DNA of 64,000 nucleotides. Source: Gnetum montanum (Eukaryota > Streptophyta > Gnetopsida > Gnetales > Gnetaceae). How positions within the stretch are numbered: position 1 is the first letter of the stretch; each line of letters starts with the position of its first letter. The notes beneath the pieces were generated by a model. The model saw only the letters and a list, made by a program, of their open reading frames with translations, did not search any database and was not told the origin of the DNA. Position numbers and translations under genes: made by a program. Positions 36,026-47,564 of the stretch are shown piece after piece. The stretch spans positions 113,328 to 177,327 of the forward strand of contig MNCI01017942.1 of the NCBI GenBank assembly GCA_015680685.1, given 5' to 3'.

Positions 36026-36073
36026 TTGGGTCTCTCTTTTTTTCAAATTTTCTCTCAACCTATAAATTCGTTC
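35946..36073. repeat. 46-bp exact direct repeat around a single N
   Basis: 35946-35991 equals 36028-36073 base for base (starting GGGTCTCTC, ending AATTCGTTC). On the minus strand the upstream copy is the 5' UTR just before the ATG at 36025. The second copy sits between the first 11 codons of exon 1 and the rest of it, directly next to N at 35992. This is best read as two overlapping sequence pieces joined wrongly. Confidence 0.9.
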
Positions 36074-36169
36074 TTAATGGGAGGGTTCTTAATGGGAGAA
36101 AAAGGCATCATGATTCCATTTCACAGAGAGGTGGAGGGTGTAGGAGGTTGCATACACCATTTTTGCAGA

Positions 36170-36343
36170 GCACCGGTGTGAAAATAAGAATCTGAACAAT
36201 ATTAATCAAAGGTAGTGTGCAATCTGATTTTTTCTGCACACTAATTTTCCTGCAGTGCACCGGTGTGAAAATAAGAATCTGAACAATATTAATCAAAGGC
36301 AGTGTGCAATCTGATTTTTTCTGCACACTAATTTTCCTGCAGT
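36170..36343. repeat. 87-bp tandem duplication upstream of the reductase
   Basis: Two units, 36170-36256 and 36257-36343, which differ at one position seen by eye. Each begins GCACCGGTGTG and holds ATTAATCAAAGG and CTGCACACTAATTTTCC. They lie about 145-320 bp before the start codon of the minus-strand gene, so they belong to its likely promoter. The in-frame ORF across them (36108-36347) exists because 87 is a multiple of three and is not taken as a gene. Confidence 0.8.
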
Positions 36344-36840
36344 GCACAGTAATGAATCTGCGCGACTGTGCAAATTTTGCATTTGTTTTTGAAAGGAGAA
36401 GAGCTACGATTGCACAGGTTTACAACTATGCCCCTTGATTTTTTAGCGTGCGATGTGTGATTTAGAAGTGTTCGCCTCACAGAACCACACAATCACTACA
36501 CTGCAGTGACTGCGCAGGACCTTATCTGCCCATGTCGTCAGGTTGTGATATGACTTCTACGCAGAACCAGTAAATACGTGTTTTTTAAAAATCTTCCTAA
36601 ATGGTTTCTGGGGTATCATTCAGTTATTTTGGTTAGTACGGCTAACCATGGCCATTTGACTGCTGTCCCACACCTGGAGAGTTTCCATGCTTTCAACTGC
36701 CAAGTGAGGTTGTACCTATGTGTTGGGGATTCATGAATGTGACAGAAATTCTACGAACCTTTGGCAATGGGTAAAGGTTTACGCAATTTATGGTTGTTTC
36801 TTTTGCAATGTCATGCTCTTTGATAATTAATTTTAGTTAC
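36344..36840. other. Upstream flank of the reductase; no gene seen
   Basis: More GC-rich than the retroelement regions, without open frames or recognisable transposon motifs. It probably contains the distal promoter of the reductase. Confidence 0.4.
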
Positions 36841-37718
36841 TGATGAATCGTGATTCATTGGGCCATGATATCGGATCCACGATATTGGGTAAGTGATATC
36901 GCAGCCTAATAACAATATCAAATACATGATATCGCAATTCCTGTGTGGGCCTATAAATACACATGTAGGCGCATGAGAGGAGAAAGGTCTTTCAGTTTTG
37001 AATAGTTAGTTTTAGAAATTAGTTCATTTCTTAGTTCCTCTCAACCCTTCCTCCCAGTGCATGCTCGTAGTGTGATGATTGTAATTGTACAGTGTCCTTT
37101 ATTTGAGTGTGACGTACTTGGACACGCACATGACCGGAAATAAAGATCAAGATTACTTCATCATTGCAGCATTCACTTAGTTTAATTATTTAATTATTAT
37201 TGTTATTTATTGCTTTCATAGTTAACATCTCTTCACCCTAAACTCCTTAAACGCGAAATGAGTATAACTTAATCACGAGCATTTAAGTGTGACTACTTGG
37301 TATCCCAGTAGCGCACCTAGGCCATGCACTTGGTAATCCCAATGGTAGTCGTGCATAAGGTCCAAGATGTGCACAGATGATTAAGGAACAGATGCTCATC
37401 GAACTTAGGCTAGCTTAGACTCTCTCTTTCTATCTCTTCTTAGTATAGCTCTCTCTCTCCCTTTTCCTCCTAGCTTAGCAAAGATTATTTTCCATCGCCT
37501 CCAGGAGTAGCATTAGTTTAGGAACACATCATACACCTCACTCTAGACTAAACCATATGTGAAAAAACAAATACTAATCCAGGTGAGAAGACAGCAAACT
37601 GCGATCAACGAGTAACTATCTAGATACCACAACTAGCCCATCTACGAAGTTTGACCAGATCGTGTGTGAAACGCTCGTATTTGTATGGTTGAGTGTAGGG
37701 GTACCTCGCCACTCATCA
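36841..37718 (+). repeat. E3 5' LTR
   Basis: 878 bp, TGATGAAT to ACTCATCA. U3 palindromes at about 36865-36935 (ATGATATCGGATCCACGATATTGG and GTGATATCGC units), TATAAATAC at about 36952, AATAAAG near 37139. U5 matches E1 and E4. Confidence 0.85.
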
Positions 37719-37853
37719 TTGGCATCGTTGCCAAGGACAGTGCTAGTTATTTAGATTAGTTACATCATACAATATTGTTGTAACAAAGTATTCACGATAC
37801 ATCTTTTAGAAAAGAAATTAATTTCAATTAAGTCACATACAAATTCACACACA

Positions 37854-39711
37854 ATGTCTCTCCCACAAGATTATGATAACGCAACAACCAGTAGGGTAAT
37901 TCATTAGAGAACCAATGAATTATATGATGAAGAGGATGAAGTTTGGAGTACCCAATTTGATGTAGGGGTTTCCTATAAACATAAATGAAGACAAGATCGT
38001 CCCAACTCATGAATGCATAACATACCTAGTGATGATGAACCCCTACTGGCCACTACAAGCCTAACACAAATACAAGAGGTTGTTCGAATATCCCACAGGC
38101 ATCGCAAGGAAAGCCATCTACCCAAGCTTGATTTAAACAACTTTCCCAAGTTTTCAAGAGGCTATGATTTAGATCCGCAACATCATCTACAAGCCTTCCA
38201 TGATGCCTGTGTGTGGAACAACATTGATAATGAATGGCAAAAACTTAAGCTCTTTCCTATGATACTCGTTGGCCAAGAAAAAGTATGGTATAGGTCGTTA
38301 AAACCAAAATCAATTCGATGTTGGCCAACAATGATAAAACTCTTCAATGAAAGATATCAAACTTATGCAAGAGTGTCAACCTTGAGGAGACAAATCCAAG
38401 AATGGAGATAGGTGCAACATGAACCCTTGGACATGGCCTTAGAAAGATATCATGCACTATTAAATAACTGCCCAGGCCATGGGTTCTTCGAGGAAAGGCT
38501 AATGTACTATATTATAGATGGTCTCCGTAATGAAACAAGGGAGACCCTAGGGATGTATGCCCAAGGTCAACTATATGAACTTCGAACCCATCAAGTCCAA
38601 AAGCTTATTAAGCGGGTAGCAAAAGAAGAAGGAGAAATGGCTAGATGGATGAACATTGAAAAATCTCAATAGGCCCAAAACCTTAAATCAACAAGGGCCC
38701 ATGATAATAAAGAGGAGAAATTAACTCACCTCAAGGAGGTGGAACCATCTTTGCTAGTACTACAATCATTGGATGAAGTTGAGGCAAAGATCAATAAGAT
38801 GATGGAATGGATGCATAAAAAATGTGGAGAATATGCCAACATTATTGGAGGTAGAGTTATGAAGAACCAAGAAATAGGAAGAAACACCCTTAGACAATCA
38901 GAAAGGAGGGTAGAAGAGAATAAGAGCTCAACTGCCAATCATACATATCAATGCAACATTTTCCTATACGATCACCCCAAGGGCCAATGTCCAATCTTGT
39001 CACATTTACAAGAGCATTAGGGAAGAGTGTTACATCCAGAGTTCATACAAANCTATCTCACCACATGATTATTATTCTCCTTAATACTATCAACCCATAT
39101 CCTCTCCAACACAACCACCACCTTGGATACCTTACACTCCTCAATTTCAACATTCTTATCTTTCACCTCCTTCTACATCACCACTAGTTTTCCCAGAGGA
39201 TTTTTCACCATAGCACCAACCCATGAATGTTCCTTGTGCTACTACTGACAACAGTAGTGGGGAATCTCCTCAACACCGAAGACGCCCCTTCTTTAGGCAT
39301 GACCGTAAGAAGGGACAACACAATCCTAAGCCCAATACACCTTCCAACCCAGCACAAGTCCAACACTGTGGTGCAGCTCCCTCCTTGAACCCAACACCTC
39401 GTGTTACCTTCTCTAGGCCATCAACCACTACTCCAACAACCATGGGGCCCAATGAATATAACCACTGAGGGAAACAGATTGATCCTTGCATACCATCTTA
39501 CAATTAGGGGTACCATAGTGGGTCAACCACTCATCAATTAACGACATCTTATAAATTGCCCCACTATGCTTACTATAATCAAGTGTGTGAACCCCGATGA
39601 GGTAAGTATGATCGAGTCCCAAAGTTTCCGACATGCACAGATCCCAACCTTTCATTTATTAATTCTAGCCATGCTCAACCATTTAGTTATGGGGGGTATC
39701 CCCCATTCTAA
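37854..39711 (+). pseudogene. gag: E3 gag, disabled, with an N gap
   Basis: Starts MSLPQDYDNATTSRVIH, then a stop. The best piece, 38013-38411, has HRHRKESHLPKLDLNNFPKF, GYDLDPQHHLQAFHDACVWNN, LKLFPMILVGQEKVWYRSLKPK and ERYQTYARVSTLRRQIQEW. A TAG at 38409 ends it and 38412-38672 continues in frame (NNCPGHGFFEERLMYYIIDG, TRETLGMYAQGQLYELR). The knuckle near 38951 reads QCNIFLYDHPKGQC. At N 39052 roughly 115 bp seen in E4 is absent. The tail is Pro/Thr/Ser-rich and ends YPPF with TAA at 39709-39711. Confidence 0.87.
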
Positions 39712-39834
39712 CAATAGTAGAATTAATAAATTTTTTCATTTTCTTTAATTTTGAAATTTTTGTTTTTTAGTTTTTCACTTTTCAACTTATTGTTTGATCT
39801 TCTTGCCTTTTTATCTTTTTACCTTTTTATAAGT

Positions 39835-40890
39835 AATCTCATCTATGAATAAAAAACTCATGTGAACTGATGGTTGAGGTGTTATTTTATGCTATCAAGT
39901 CTTAGGTGACTAATTAATTAGATAGTGAGCCCACAACATCCATCCACCCATTCTATCAATAAGAGGTTCTACTCTAGGTACAAAGATAGTCTTAATCATT
40001 AAAACTTAAAGTAACCTTGTGTTCTTATACCCGGAGTGAAGAAGGATGGACTAAGAGGGAATGGCCAGGGTGTGACATCAAGGGGACTTGTGGATTCTCT
40101 TTGGTGACATATGTGGTAGTTATCATGCAACTTGGTTATACTAAGATCCTTGTAGATCTAATGAAAAATGGGATTAAGAGTAATCAAAAGGTACTTAATC
40201 AAGGAAAAAAATAATGATGCTATTCTAAGGGGTTCCATTGGAAAGACATGCACCCATGCCTGAAGGTTGGTGACTTCTCTGGATTAAACATTCCAAAAAA
40301 ATAATGAATGATGATTAAAAAAAAAGAAGAGAGCAAGAAGAGTGTGCCAAAATGACCACACAAAAAGAAAAAGAAAATATCAAGCTCAAAGTGCCACAAA
40401 ACAATTCCGAATCACTCCTCTCTTGAACAAAATGCCAAGTGATCGTACGCCTTGTTGTCATAGTGCTCTTATTGTTATCTATCATTGGGATGAAACAATG
40501 TGATGTCACTGATCAGAGGAATGGACTTGGTCCTAATTTTTGAGCGACAGGTTAATGACACATTAGTCATGCCTTACACTGAGATTCATTGTGCCCTGGG
40601 TCAACTACCTCATGTCCCAGTCTTTGCAATCCCTTCTACAATTCACCTCATCTCGCTATCCATGTATTTGTGACTTGTGTCTTGTATAGCATTGAATTCA
40701 TACCTCATTACGGTGGTATCTACATATGTGTGTTTTGTGAACTGGTGTGGATTACATTTAACCCTTCTAGTGCCTACAGACATTTTAAGGTGTGGTTACG
40801 CAAGGGCATTGTAGGTTGGAACCTGCTTTGGGGAGGAGCCACTTGCGTAACCCTTGTAGTTTGCACTTGTAACACATCTCCCGCACATCA
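39835..40890 (+). repeat. Conserved non-coding block (E3 copy)
   Basis: Counterpart of 9185-10170, with GAAAGACATGCACCCATGCC at about 40241 and AAGGTGTGGTTACGCAAGGG near 40788. The ORFs inside it (40017-40214, 40589-40933) are not preserved as frames in E1, E2 or E4. Confidence 0.6.
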
Positions 40891-41152
40891 TCTTGTACTC
40901 TCTAAGTATTACCAACATTTTTCTTTCCCTTAACATCCCTCTAGTTCAAATGTTCCTATGAGTTAACACATGTTCTTTTTCCTCCTACTCTTCATGCTTT
41001 TCATTGACAGATTTTACATCATTATACTCTTTGTGCCTTCAAGACTAGTTTGTATTACCCTAGACCCCTTTACATTGACCTACACATCCTCAATTTATAC
41101 CTTGGAGTTCAAAAAATTTTGTGAATTTTTCAAGTGCCCTATTTTCGATAGG

Positions 41153-41219
41153 ACAAGATATCGGGTCCTCACTAGTGGGTACACAATATTGCGTCCTGAA
41201 AATATATATATATATATAT
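41153..41219 (+). promoter_or_regulatory. E3 internal promoter-like module
   Basis: AAGATATCGGG and ACACAATATTGCG units are followed by an (AT)n TATA-like run at 41201-41219. The TATA site has been changed into a microsatellite compared with E1. Confidence 0.45.
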
Positions 41220-41813
41220 GGACCCCCGTGCCTATCAACATCATTTGCAACTATTCACATGGGATAATTTTTTCAAATTTTCTTCTACAACTTGTGATTG
41301 CGCATCTCTTGTTTCAATAACCATAACTCGCTCGCTAGTGCTCCGATTTTCATTTCGTCTGAACTTACTTGAACCCGGAGTGTTCAGCTTAGTCGTCGGG
41401 GAGGGGTACTTGCCAAATTGCATATAAATTTTTTTGAAATTTTTCATCACCCAAAGGACACTATCAAGGGTAATTAGTTATAAAAATAATAAATGTGTGC
41501 CAAAAACAATTTCATCTCCTTATCTATACTGGGAAATTAAACTCTGAAACCGCCTAAGCAAAGACGACCAAATATTAAAACCTTTTGGGGATATTTTCAT
41601 AAAAATTATTAACTTTAAAATCACATGGAATCAGAATAAACTCATTAAGACAAGAAGTAAGATATAACTTAACTTTGGTAAGCAACCTTACTAATGATTG
41701 GCAACCTTACTAGACAAGCTTTACATCTTCCAAACATTCCATCTGACTCATTTTTTCCAAAAGAAATCAATGAAAAATTTGAACTTTTGAACAATGACAT
41801 CATAATTACGATA

Positions 41814-41860
41814 TTGTAGACACCTACAATGTATGATCTATGATGTTGTGCATATAAAAA
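41814..41860 (+). promoter_or_regulatory. E5 internal promoter-like module
   Basis: Worn units (TTACGATATTGTAG at about 41816 and TGATGTTG-like remains) before TATAAAAA at 41853-41860, the same position relative to intron and ORF2 as in E1 and E2. Confidence 0.4.
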
Positions 41861-42122
41861 TAGTATATATATGTGCAAGAGTTACTGAAATTTTTCATTT
41901 CTCTCATTTGTAGTAAGAGACGTTTTTGTAGTTTTTCCTTAGCCCTCTTGCACACTAACTTCCAAAGGCCATAACTTCCTGCTTGTAGCTCTAATTTTCA
42001 AAATTCTTAAATCCTGTTGATCCTAAAGCACTCAACTTAGTCATGGAAGGATGCATTGGGAGATATAAGTGAATTGAAAATTTCATCCAAAAATTCCTAA
42101 TGCCCAAAAGATACTATAAAGG

Positions 42123-42423
42123 GTAAGTACAAAGGAGTAATAAGAATCTTAAAGTTAATCAATCAAACTAAGACCAAAAAGATTCTAATAATACTCCTAA
42201 TAGACCATACCAACTATTTTAGGCCATAATAAGCAAGAAAACAATAAGAAGTTCATAAGTAACTAAATGATATAACACCTAAGGGGTTCCTTTTTTGCAA
42301 ATTTTTCTAACTCTGCAATCATAATATGACAGAAACTCGATCTAACCATGGGTATGAGTAAGGTAGAAAAGTACTAAGAATTGATAGGAACACACTAATA
42401 ATTTCAAATCATTTTGATGACAG
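42123..42423 (+). other. Predicted leader intron before E5 ORF2
   Basis: Strong donor AAAGG/GTAAGTAC at 42123 and acceptor TGATGACAG ending at 42423, 301 bp, directly followed by ATG. This has the best donor in the set together with E7. Confidence 0.62.
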
Positions 42424-42637
42424 ATGATCCCAAAGAGACCACTAGAAGGAGGACCTTCACAACACAAAAGTTGTAAAGATGCAACTTTAAGCATCTCCTT
42501 TATGGCCTACACTAACCAACAATGGAGAAAGGTACTTAGGAGAAATGTACCAATTCTGGCAAAATAAACAAGCCAATGCAACAATTAAAATTGAGGGAAT
42601 CGATGTGCCATACTCAGTAAAGAGTGTAGATGGAAAA

Positions 42638-43626
42638 TGATGAGTCATGGTTTGTCAAGTCCTATTATCAGACCCTTGTCATCGGGCCCTTGTTATCGGA
42701 ACCCTGATACAAGACACCAGGTCTGACTCCTATTATCGGACCCCTATTATTGGAACCCCGATATCAGGGCTGCATTAACTAAGCCATGTATACAGGGGCT
42801 CGTATACGCTGTCGTGTCAACATAGCCCCATCGATGCATCCACCCATGCGTCAACATAGCCCCGTTTACGCAAAGTCTAGTTTTAGCTATAAATAAGCAT
42901 GCACCCGCCACACTTAGGCATATTTTGGGTTAATTATAGGGAAGCTCTTACAATTTTTTTCCATAGGAGTTAGATTATTCTCCCAAGTGCATTCCCATAG
43001 TATGATCCTTGTAATTGTACAGAACCTTTATTCGAGTGTGACGTACTTGCACATGCACATGATCGGCAATAAAGATTGAGATTACTTCATCATTACAGCA
43101 TTCACTTAGTTTTAATTATTTAATTGTTATTTTTATTTATTTTTTCTTAGTTAATGTTTCTTTACCATCATTTACTATTCTTGTTGTTAACTGCAGAATG
43201 AGTATGACTTAATCACGAGCATTTAAGTGTGACTACTTGGTAACCCAGTAGTGTACCTAGGATCTACACTTGGTAATCCTAGTAGTAGTTATGCACGAGG
43301 TCCAAGATGTGTAGGGATGATTAAGAAATGGATGCTCATCGCACTTAGGCTAGCTTAGACTTCATTTCCTATTGCTTATTAGTTTAATCAAGATTATTTT
43401 CCATTATCTCTAGGAGTAGCACTAGTTTAGGATCACATCATACACCTCACTCTGGACTAAACCATACATGACAAAGCAAATACTAGTCCAGGTGGGAAGA
43501 CAGCGAACTATGATCAACATGTAACTACCTAGATACCACAACTAGCCCATCCACGGAGTTCGACCGGATCATGCATGAACGCTCGTATTCGTATGGTTGA
43601 GTGTAGGGGTACCTCGCCACTCATCA
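42638..43626 (+). repeat. E4 5' LTR with a different U3 array
   Basis: 989 bp. U3 holds repeated TATTATCGGACCCC-type units (about 42660-42770) and a GCGTCAACATAGCCCC-type repeat (about 42815-42870) in place of most GATATC palindromes; one GATATC remains near 42761. TATAAATA at 42888-42895, AATAAA at 43068-43073. R and U5 match the other LTRs. Confidence 0.88.
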
Positions 43627-43763
43627 TTGGTGCCATTGCCAGGGATGGTGCTAGTTATTTAGATTAGTTATATCATACAAGATCGTTGCAACAAGTGTTA
43701 ACGATATATCCTTTAGAAAAGAAATTAAATTGAATTCAATTAAGTCACACACGGTTCACAACA

Positions 43764-45767
43764 ATGTCTCTCTCACAAGACTATGACAACTTAACAACTA
43801 GTAGGGTAACTCATTGGAGAACCAAAAAATTATATGATAATGAAGATGAAGTTTGGAGTACCCAATCTAATGTAGGGGTCTCTTATGAGCATCAACGCAA
43901 ACAACATCATCCCAACTCACAACTGCATAACATACCTAGTGACGATGAACCCCTACTAGCCACTACAAGCCTAACAAAAATACAAGAGGCTATTCGAATA
44001 CCCTGCAGGCATCATAAGGAAAGCCGTCTACCCAGGCTTGACTTAAACAACTTTCCTAAGTCTTTAGGAGGCTATGATTTAGATCCCCAACATCATCTAC
44101 AAGCCTTCCATGATGCCTATGCATGGAATGACATTGATAATGGATGGCAAAAAATTAAGCTCTTTCCTCTGACACTCGTTGGCCAAGAAAAAGTATGGTA
44201 TAGGTTGTTAAAACCAAAATCAATTCAACATTGACTGACAATGGTAGAACTCTTCAATGAAAGATATCAAACCTATGTGAGAGCGTCAGCCTTGAGGAGA
44301 CAAATCTAAGAATGGAAACAAGTGCAACATGAACCCTTGGACATGGCCTTAGAAAGATATTATGCACTGTTAAACAACTACCCAAGCCATGGGTTCTCTG
44401 AGGAAAGGCTAATGTACCATATCATAGATGGGCTCTGTAATGAAACAAGGGAGATCCTAGGGATGTACGCCCGAGGTTAACTATATGAGCTACGAACCCA
44501 TCAATTCCAAGAGCTTATTAAGCAAGTAGCAAAAGAAGAAGGAGAAATAGCCAAATGGGAGAATGTTGAAAGTTCTCAACAGGACCAAAATCTCAACTTA
44601 ACAAGGGTCCATGATCATGAAGAGGAGAAATCAACTCACTTCAAGGAGGTGGAATCATCTTTGCCAATCCTACAATCACTAGATGAAATTGAGGCAAAGA
44701 TCAATAAGATGATGGACTGGGTACATGAAACATGTGAAGAATATGCCAACATTATTAGAGGAAGAACTATGCCAAATCGAGAAACAAGACAAGATACCAT
44801 GCAACAATTGAAACAAAGGGTAGAAGATAATAAGAATAAGAACTCAACTGCTAATTTCACATATCAATGTAACGTCTATCTGTACGATCACCCCAAAGGC
44901 CAATGCCCAATTTTGTCACATTTACATGAGCATTGGGGAGGAATGTTACATCCATATTTCGTACAGAAATATCAGGTTCAACCACAGTGGCAAAAACCTC
45001 AATTGTGGGGGAGGCCACCACCAACTAGACCATACCCTTCATATGTCCCAATGCCAAATGCTTATTATGTTCAACACCCTATTTCCCCAACAAGATCAGC
45101 ATCCTCTACCTCACCTCATCATTATAATTCTCCCAAGTACTATCCACCCATGTCCTCTCCAACAAAATCACCACCTCATGTGCCTTACACTTCTCCTCAA
45201 CCTCAATATTTTCATACTTCACCCTCTTCTACATCACCACTGGTTGTGCCAGAAGGCTTTGCACCACAGCACCAACCCATGAACATTACTTGTGCTACTA
45301 CTATTAATAGCAGTGGGAATCCTCCACAACATCGAAAGTGTCCTTTCTTTAGGCAGGACCGTCGAAAGAGACAGCATAGTTCTAAAACCACTACCTCCTC
45401 CAACTTAGCACAAGTTCAATGCTGTGATGCATCCACCTCCTCAAACTCAATGCCTCCTATTACTCTATCTGGGCCACCAATCAACACTCCAACCACCATG
45501 GGGCCCACTGAATATTACCACATAGGGAGACATGTTGATCCTTGCATACCATTTTACGGTCACAAGTACCATAGTGGGTCAACTCCTCATAAATTAGCCA
45601 CATCTTATAACTTGCCCAACTATGTCAACTCTAATCAAGTGCGTGAACCCCAATGGGGTAAGTATGACTGGGTCCCAATATTTCCAACATGCAAGGATCC
45701 TAACCTTCCATTTATTAATTCTAGCCATGCTCATCCTTTTAGCTATGGGGGGTATCCTTCATTCTAA
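43764..45767 (+). pseudogene. gag: E4 gag, best-preserved copy, few stops
   Basis: 668 codons from MSLSQDYDNLTTSRVTHWRT to YGGYPSF. Open to 44234, where TGA stands for the Trp in SIxxW; further stops follow near 44307 (TAA for Gln) and 44479; 44649-45767 is open for 372 codons. Domains: acidic N-terminus (1-60); capsid-type core about residues 60-260; Glu/Lys-rich helix about 265-360; knuckle-like CNVYLYDHPKGQC about residues 370-383, with the second Cys replaced; Pro/Ser/Thr/His-rich C-terminus with a CPFFRQDRRKR basic patch near residue 530. All stops noted are single transitions from sense codons. The knuckle region probably binds element RNA. Confidence 0.88.
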
Positions 45768-45879
45768 CAACATAGAATTAATAGATATTTGTTTGTTTCT
45801 TTAATTTTTCAACTTTTTTTTCCAATTTTTCACCTTTTAATTTATTGTTTTATCTTTTTGTCTTTTTATCTTTTTATGA

Positions 45880-46900
45880 GTAATCTCATCTACAAATAAA
45901 ACACTCATGTGGCTCATTGGTTGAGGTGTTATTCTATGCTATCAAGTCTTTGGTGATTAATTATTTGGACAGCAAACCCACCATATCCACCCAACCATTC
46001 TATTAATAAGAGGTTCTACTTTGGGTATGATGATATTCTTATCATCATGAAACTTAAAAGTAATTTTGTGCTCATTATGCCTAGAGCGAAGAAGGATGAA
46101 CTAAGAGGGAATGGCCAGGGTATGACATCAAGGGGACTTGTGGATTCTCTTTGGTGAAATTTGTTGGTGCTATCATGCAGCTTGGTTGTACTAAGATCCT
46201 TGTAGATCTAACGAAAAATGGGAGTAAGAGTATTAAAGGCACCCAATAAAGAACCTAACGCTATTCTAGGGGATCCCACTGGAAAGACATGCACCCATGC
46301 CTGAAGGTAGGTGGTTTCTTTGGATTAAGTGCTTCATCAAAAAGAGAGAGAGAAAAAAAAAAGAGTGTGCCAAAGTGGCCAAACAAAAAGTATGCCACAA
46401 AGAAATTCCAAGTTACTTCTCCCTTGCACAAAATGCCAAGTGATCATACACCTTGTTGTCATGGTGCTCTTATGGTTGTCCATCATTGGATGAAACAATG
46501 CAATGTCATTGATCGGAGGAATGGACTTGGTCTTGATTTTGGAGCGACAGGCTAATGAACATTAATCATGCCCTACACTCAAGATTCATTGTGCCCTGAG
46601 TCAGTTATCTCACGTCCCAATCTTTGCAATCCATTCTCCGATTCATCCCATCTCGCTGTTCATGTATTTGTGACTTGTGTCTTGTGTCATTGAATTCATA
46701 CCTCATCACAGTGGTATCTACATGTGTGTGTTTTGTTGCATCGGTATAGATTACATTTAACCCTTCTAGTGCCTACGGAAATTTTAAGGTGTGGTTACGC
46801 AAGGGCATTATTGGTTGGAACTTGCTTTGGGGAGGACCCACTTGCATGACTTTTGTAATTTGTACTTGTTGCACACCACTACATCATTTTATACTCTCCA
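45880..46900 (+). repeat. Conserved non-coding block (E4 copy)
   Basis: Counterpart of 9185-10170, with AAAGACATGCACCCATGCCT at about 46284 and AAGGTGTGGTTACGCAAGGG near 46785. The ORFs at 46289-46555 and 46789-47034 are not shared between copies and are rejected as genes. Confidence 0.62.
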
Positions 46901-47162
46901 AGTACTTCATTTCCAAATCTACTCTTTCCTTTATCATCATTTTATCAAATGTTCCTCAAAACCATTACGTGTCCTTTGATGTGTCACCTAAACAAACCAG
47001 GCCCAACATTAAACTTTTAGGGCAACTTCCTTGAAAAACTTTCTAACTCTAAAATCACACTAAGGAAAGAATTCAAAAATTACTTAAGGCAATAAGTAAG
47101 GTATGAAATAATTGAACTTCTTTCAATAACCTTGCTAACAATTGATCTTTGTGTGATTATAG

Positions 47163-47564
47163 ATGGCCCTAAAAAGAGGGCAACAAGGAGGACCTTCTCA
47201 AGGTGCAATTAAACACCTAGGGGGAGGCAAAAGTGAAGGACCTCATGTAGAGTGTGTGGAGCAAGAGGCACAATCATTCAGCATCCATCAGGGACCTCCT
47301 GTCATTGCATAAGATAGCTAAGAAAAAGGTGGATAGGTCGGGGCCCAAGCCTATGAAGAGGAATGACGGCTATCTATGGCATGGCATGTCAAGGCCAATC
47401 AAGTATTCCTGTAGCTGTCGTGCCCATGGGAAATGCCGACTTCATTAAACATTGGAACATCAACATGGACAACTCATAATTCTTAAATAGAAGAGGAGAA
47501 ATGTCATGTGCTTCTTCAATGGTATCAATCTCAAAAGCCTGATGCACAGGACAAAGGAAAGGCA
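47163..47564 (+). pseudogene. E4 ORF2 remnant, heavily deleted
   Basis: Starts MALKRGQQGGPSQGAIKH after GATTATAG, then after stops jumps to the C-terminal WHVKANQVF motif near 47379-47405 and KPDAQDKGKA, and is cut by N at 47565. About 2.3 kb of ORF2 is gone, including the conserved block and coiled coil. So the youngest copy has no usable ORF2. Confidence 0.65.

Larger units (their letters stand above)
36841..41700 (+). mobile_element. LTR retrotransposon E3, 5' part only
   Basis: 5' LTR 36841-37718, primer site 37719, gag 37854-39711, conserved non-coding block 39835-40890, palindrome and TATA module 41153-41219, intron donor at 41470. The element stops at 41700, just before its leader intron should end. 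From there the sequence is that of a different family member (E5). A 12-bp word GCAACCTTACTA stands at 41682-41693 and again at 41701-41712, so the two were probably joined by recombination or a deletion. Confidence 0.8.

Noticed and set aside
36108-36347. 79-aa minus-strand ORF with a repeated 29-residue unit upstream of the reductase
   Set aside because: It arises because the 87-bp duplication is a multiple of three. It lies in the promoter region and has no homologue that I recognise.
40589-41320. ORFs of 114 and 116 aa in the E3 spacer
   Set aside because: Same block; frames are not conserved between copies and the second crosses the promoter-like palindromes and the AT microsatellite.
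44926-45282. 118-aa ORF overlapping E4 gag in another frame
   Set aside because: It lies in the shadow of the 372-codon gag piece, is composition-driven (His/Pro/Ile-rich) and is not open in E1, E2 or E3.
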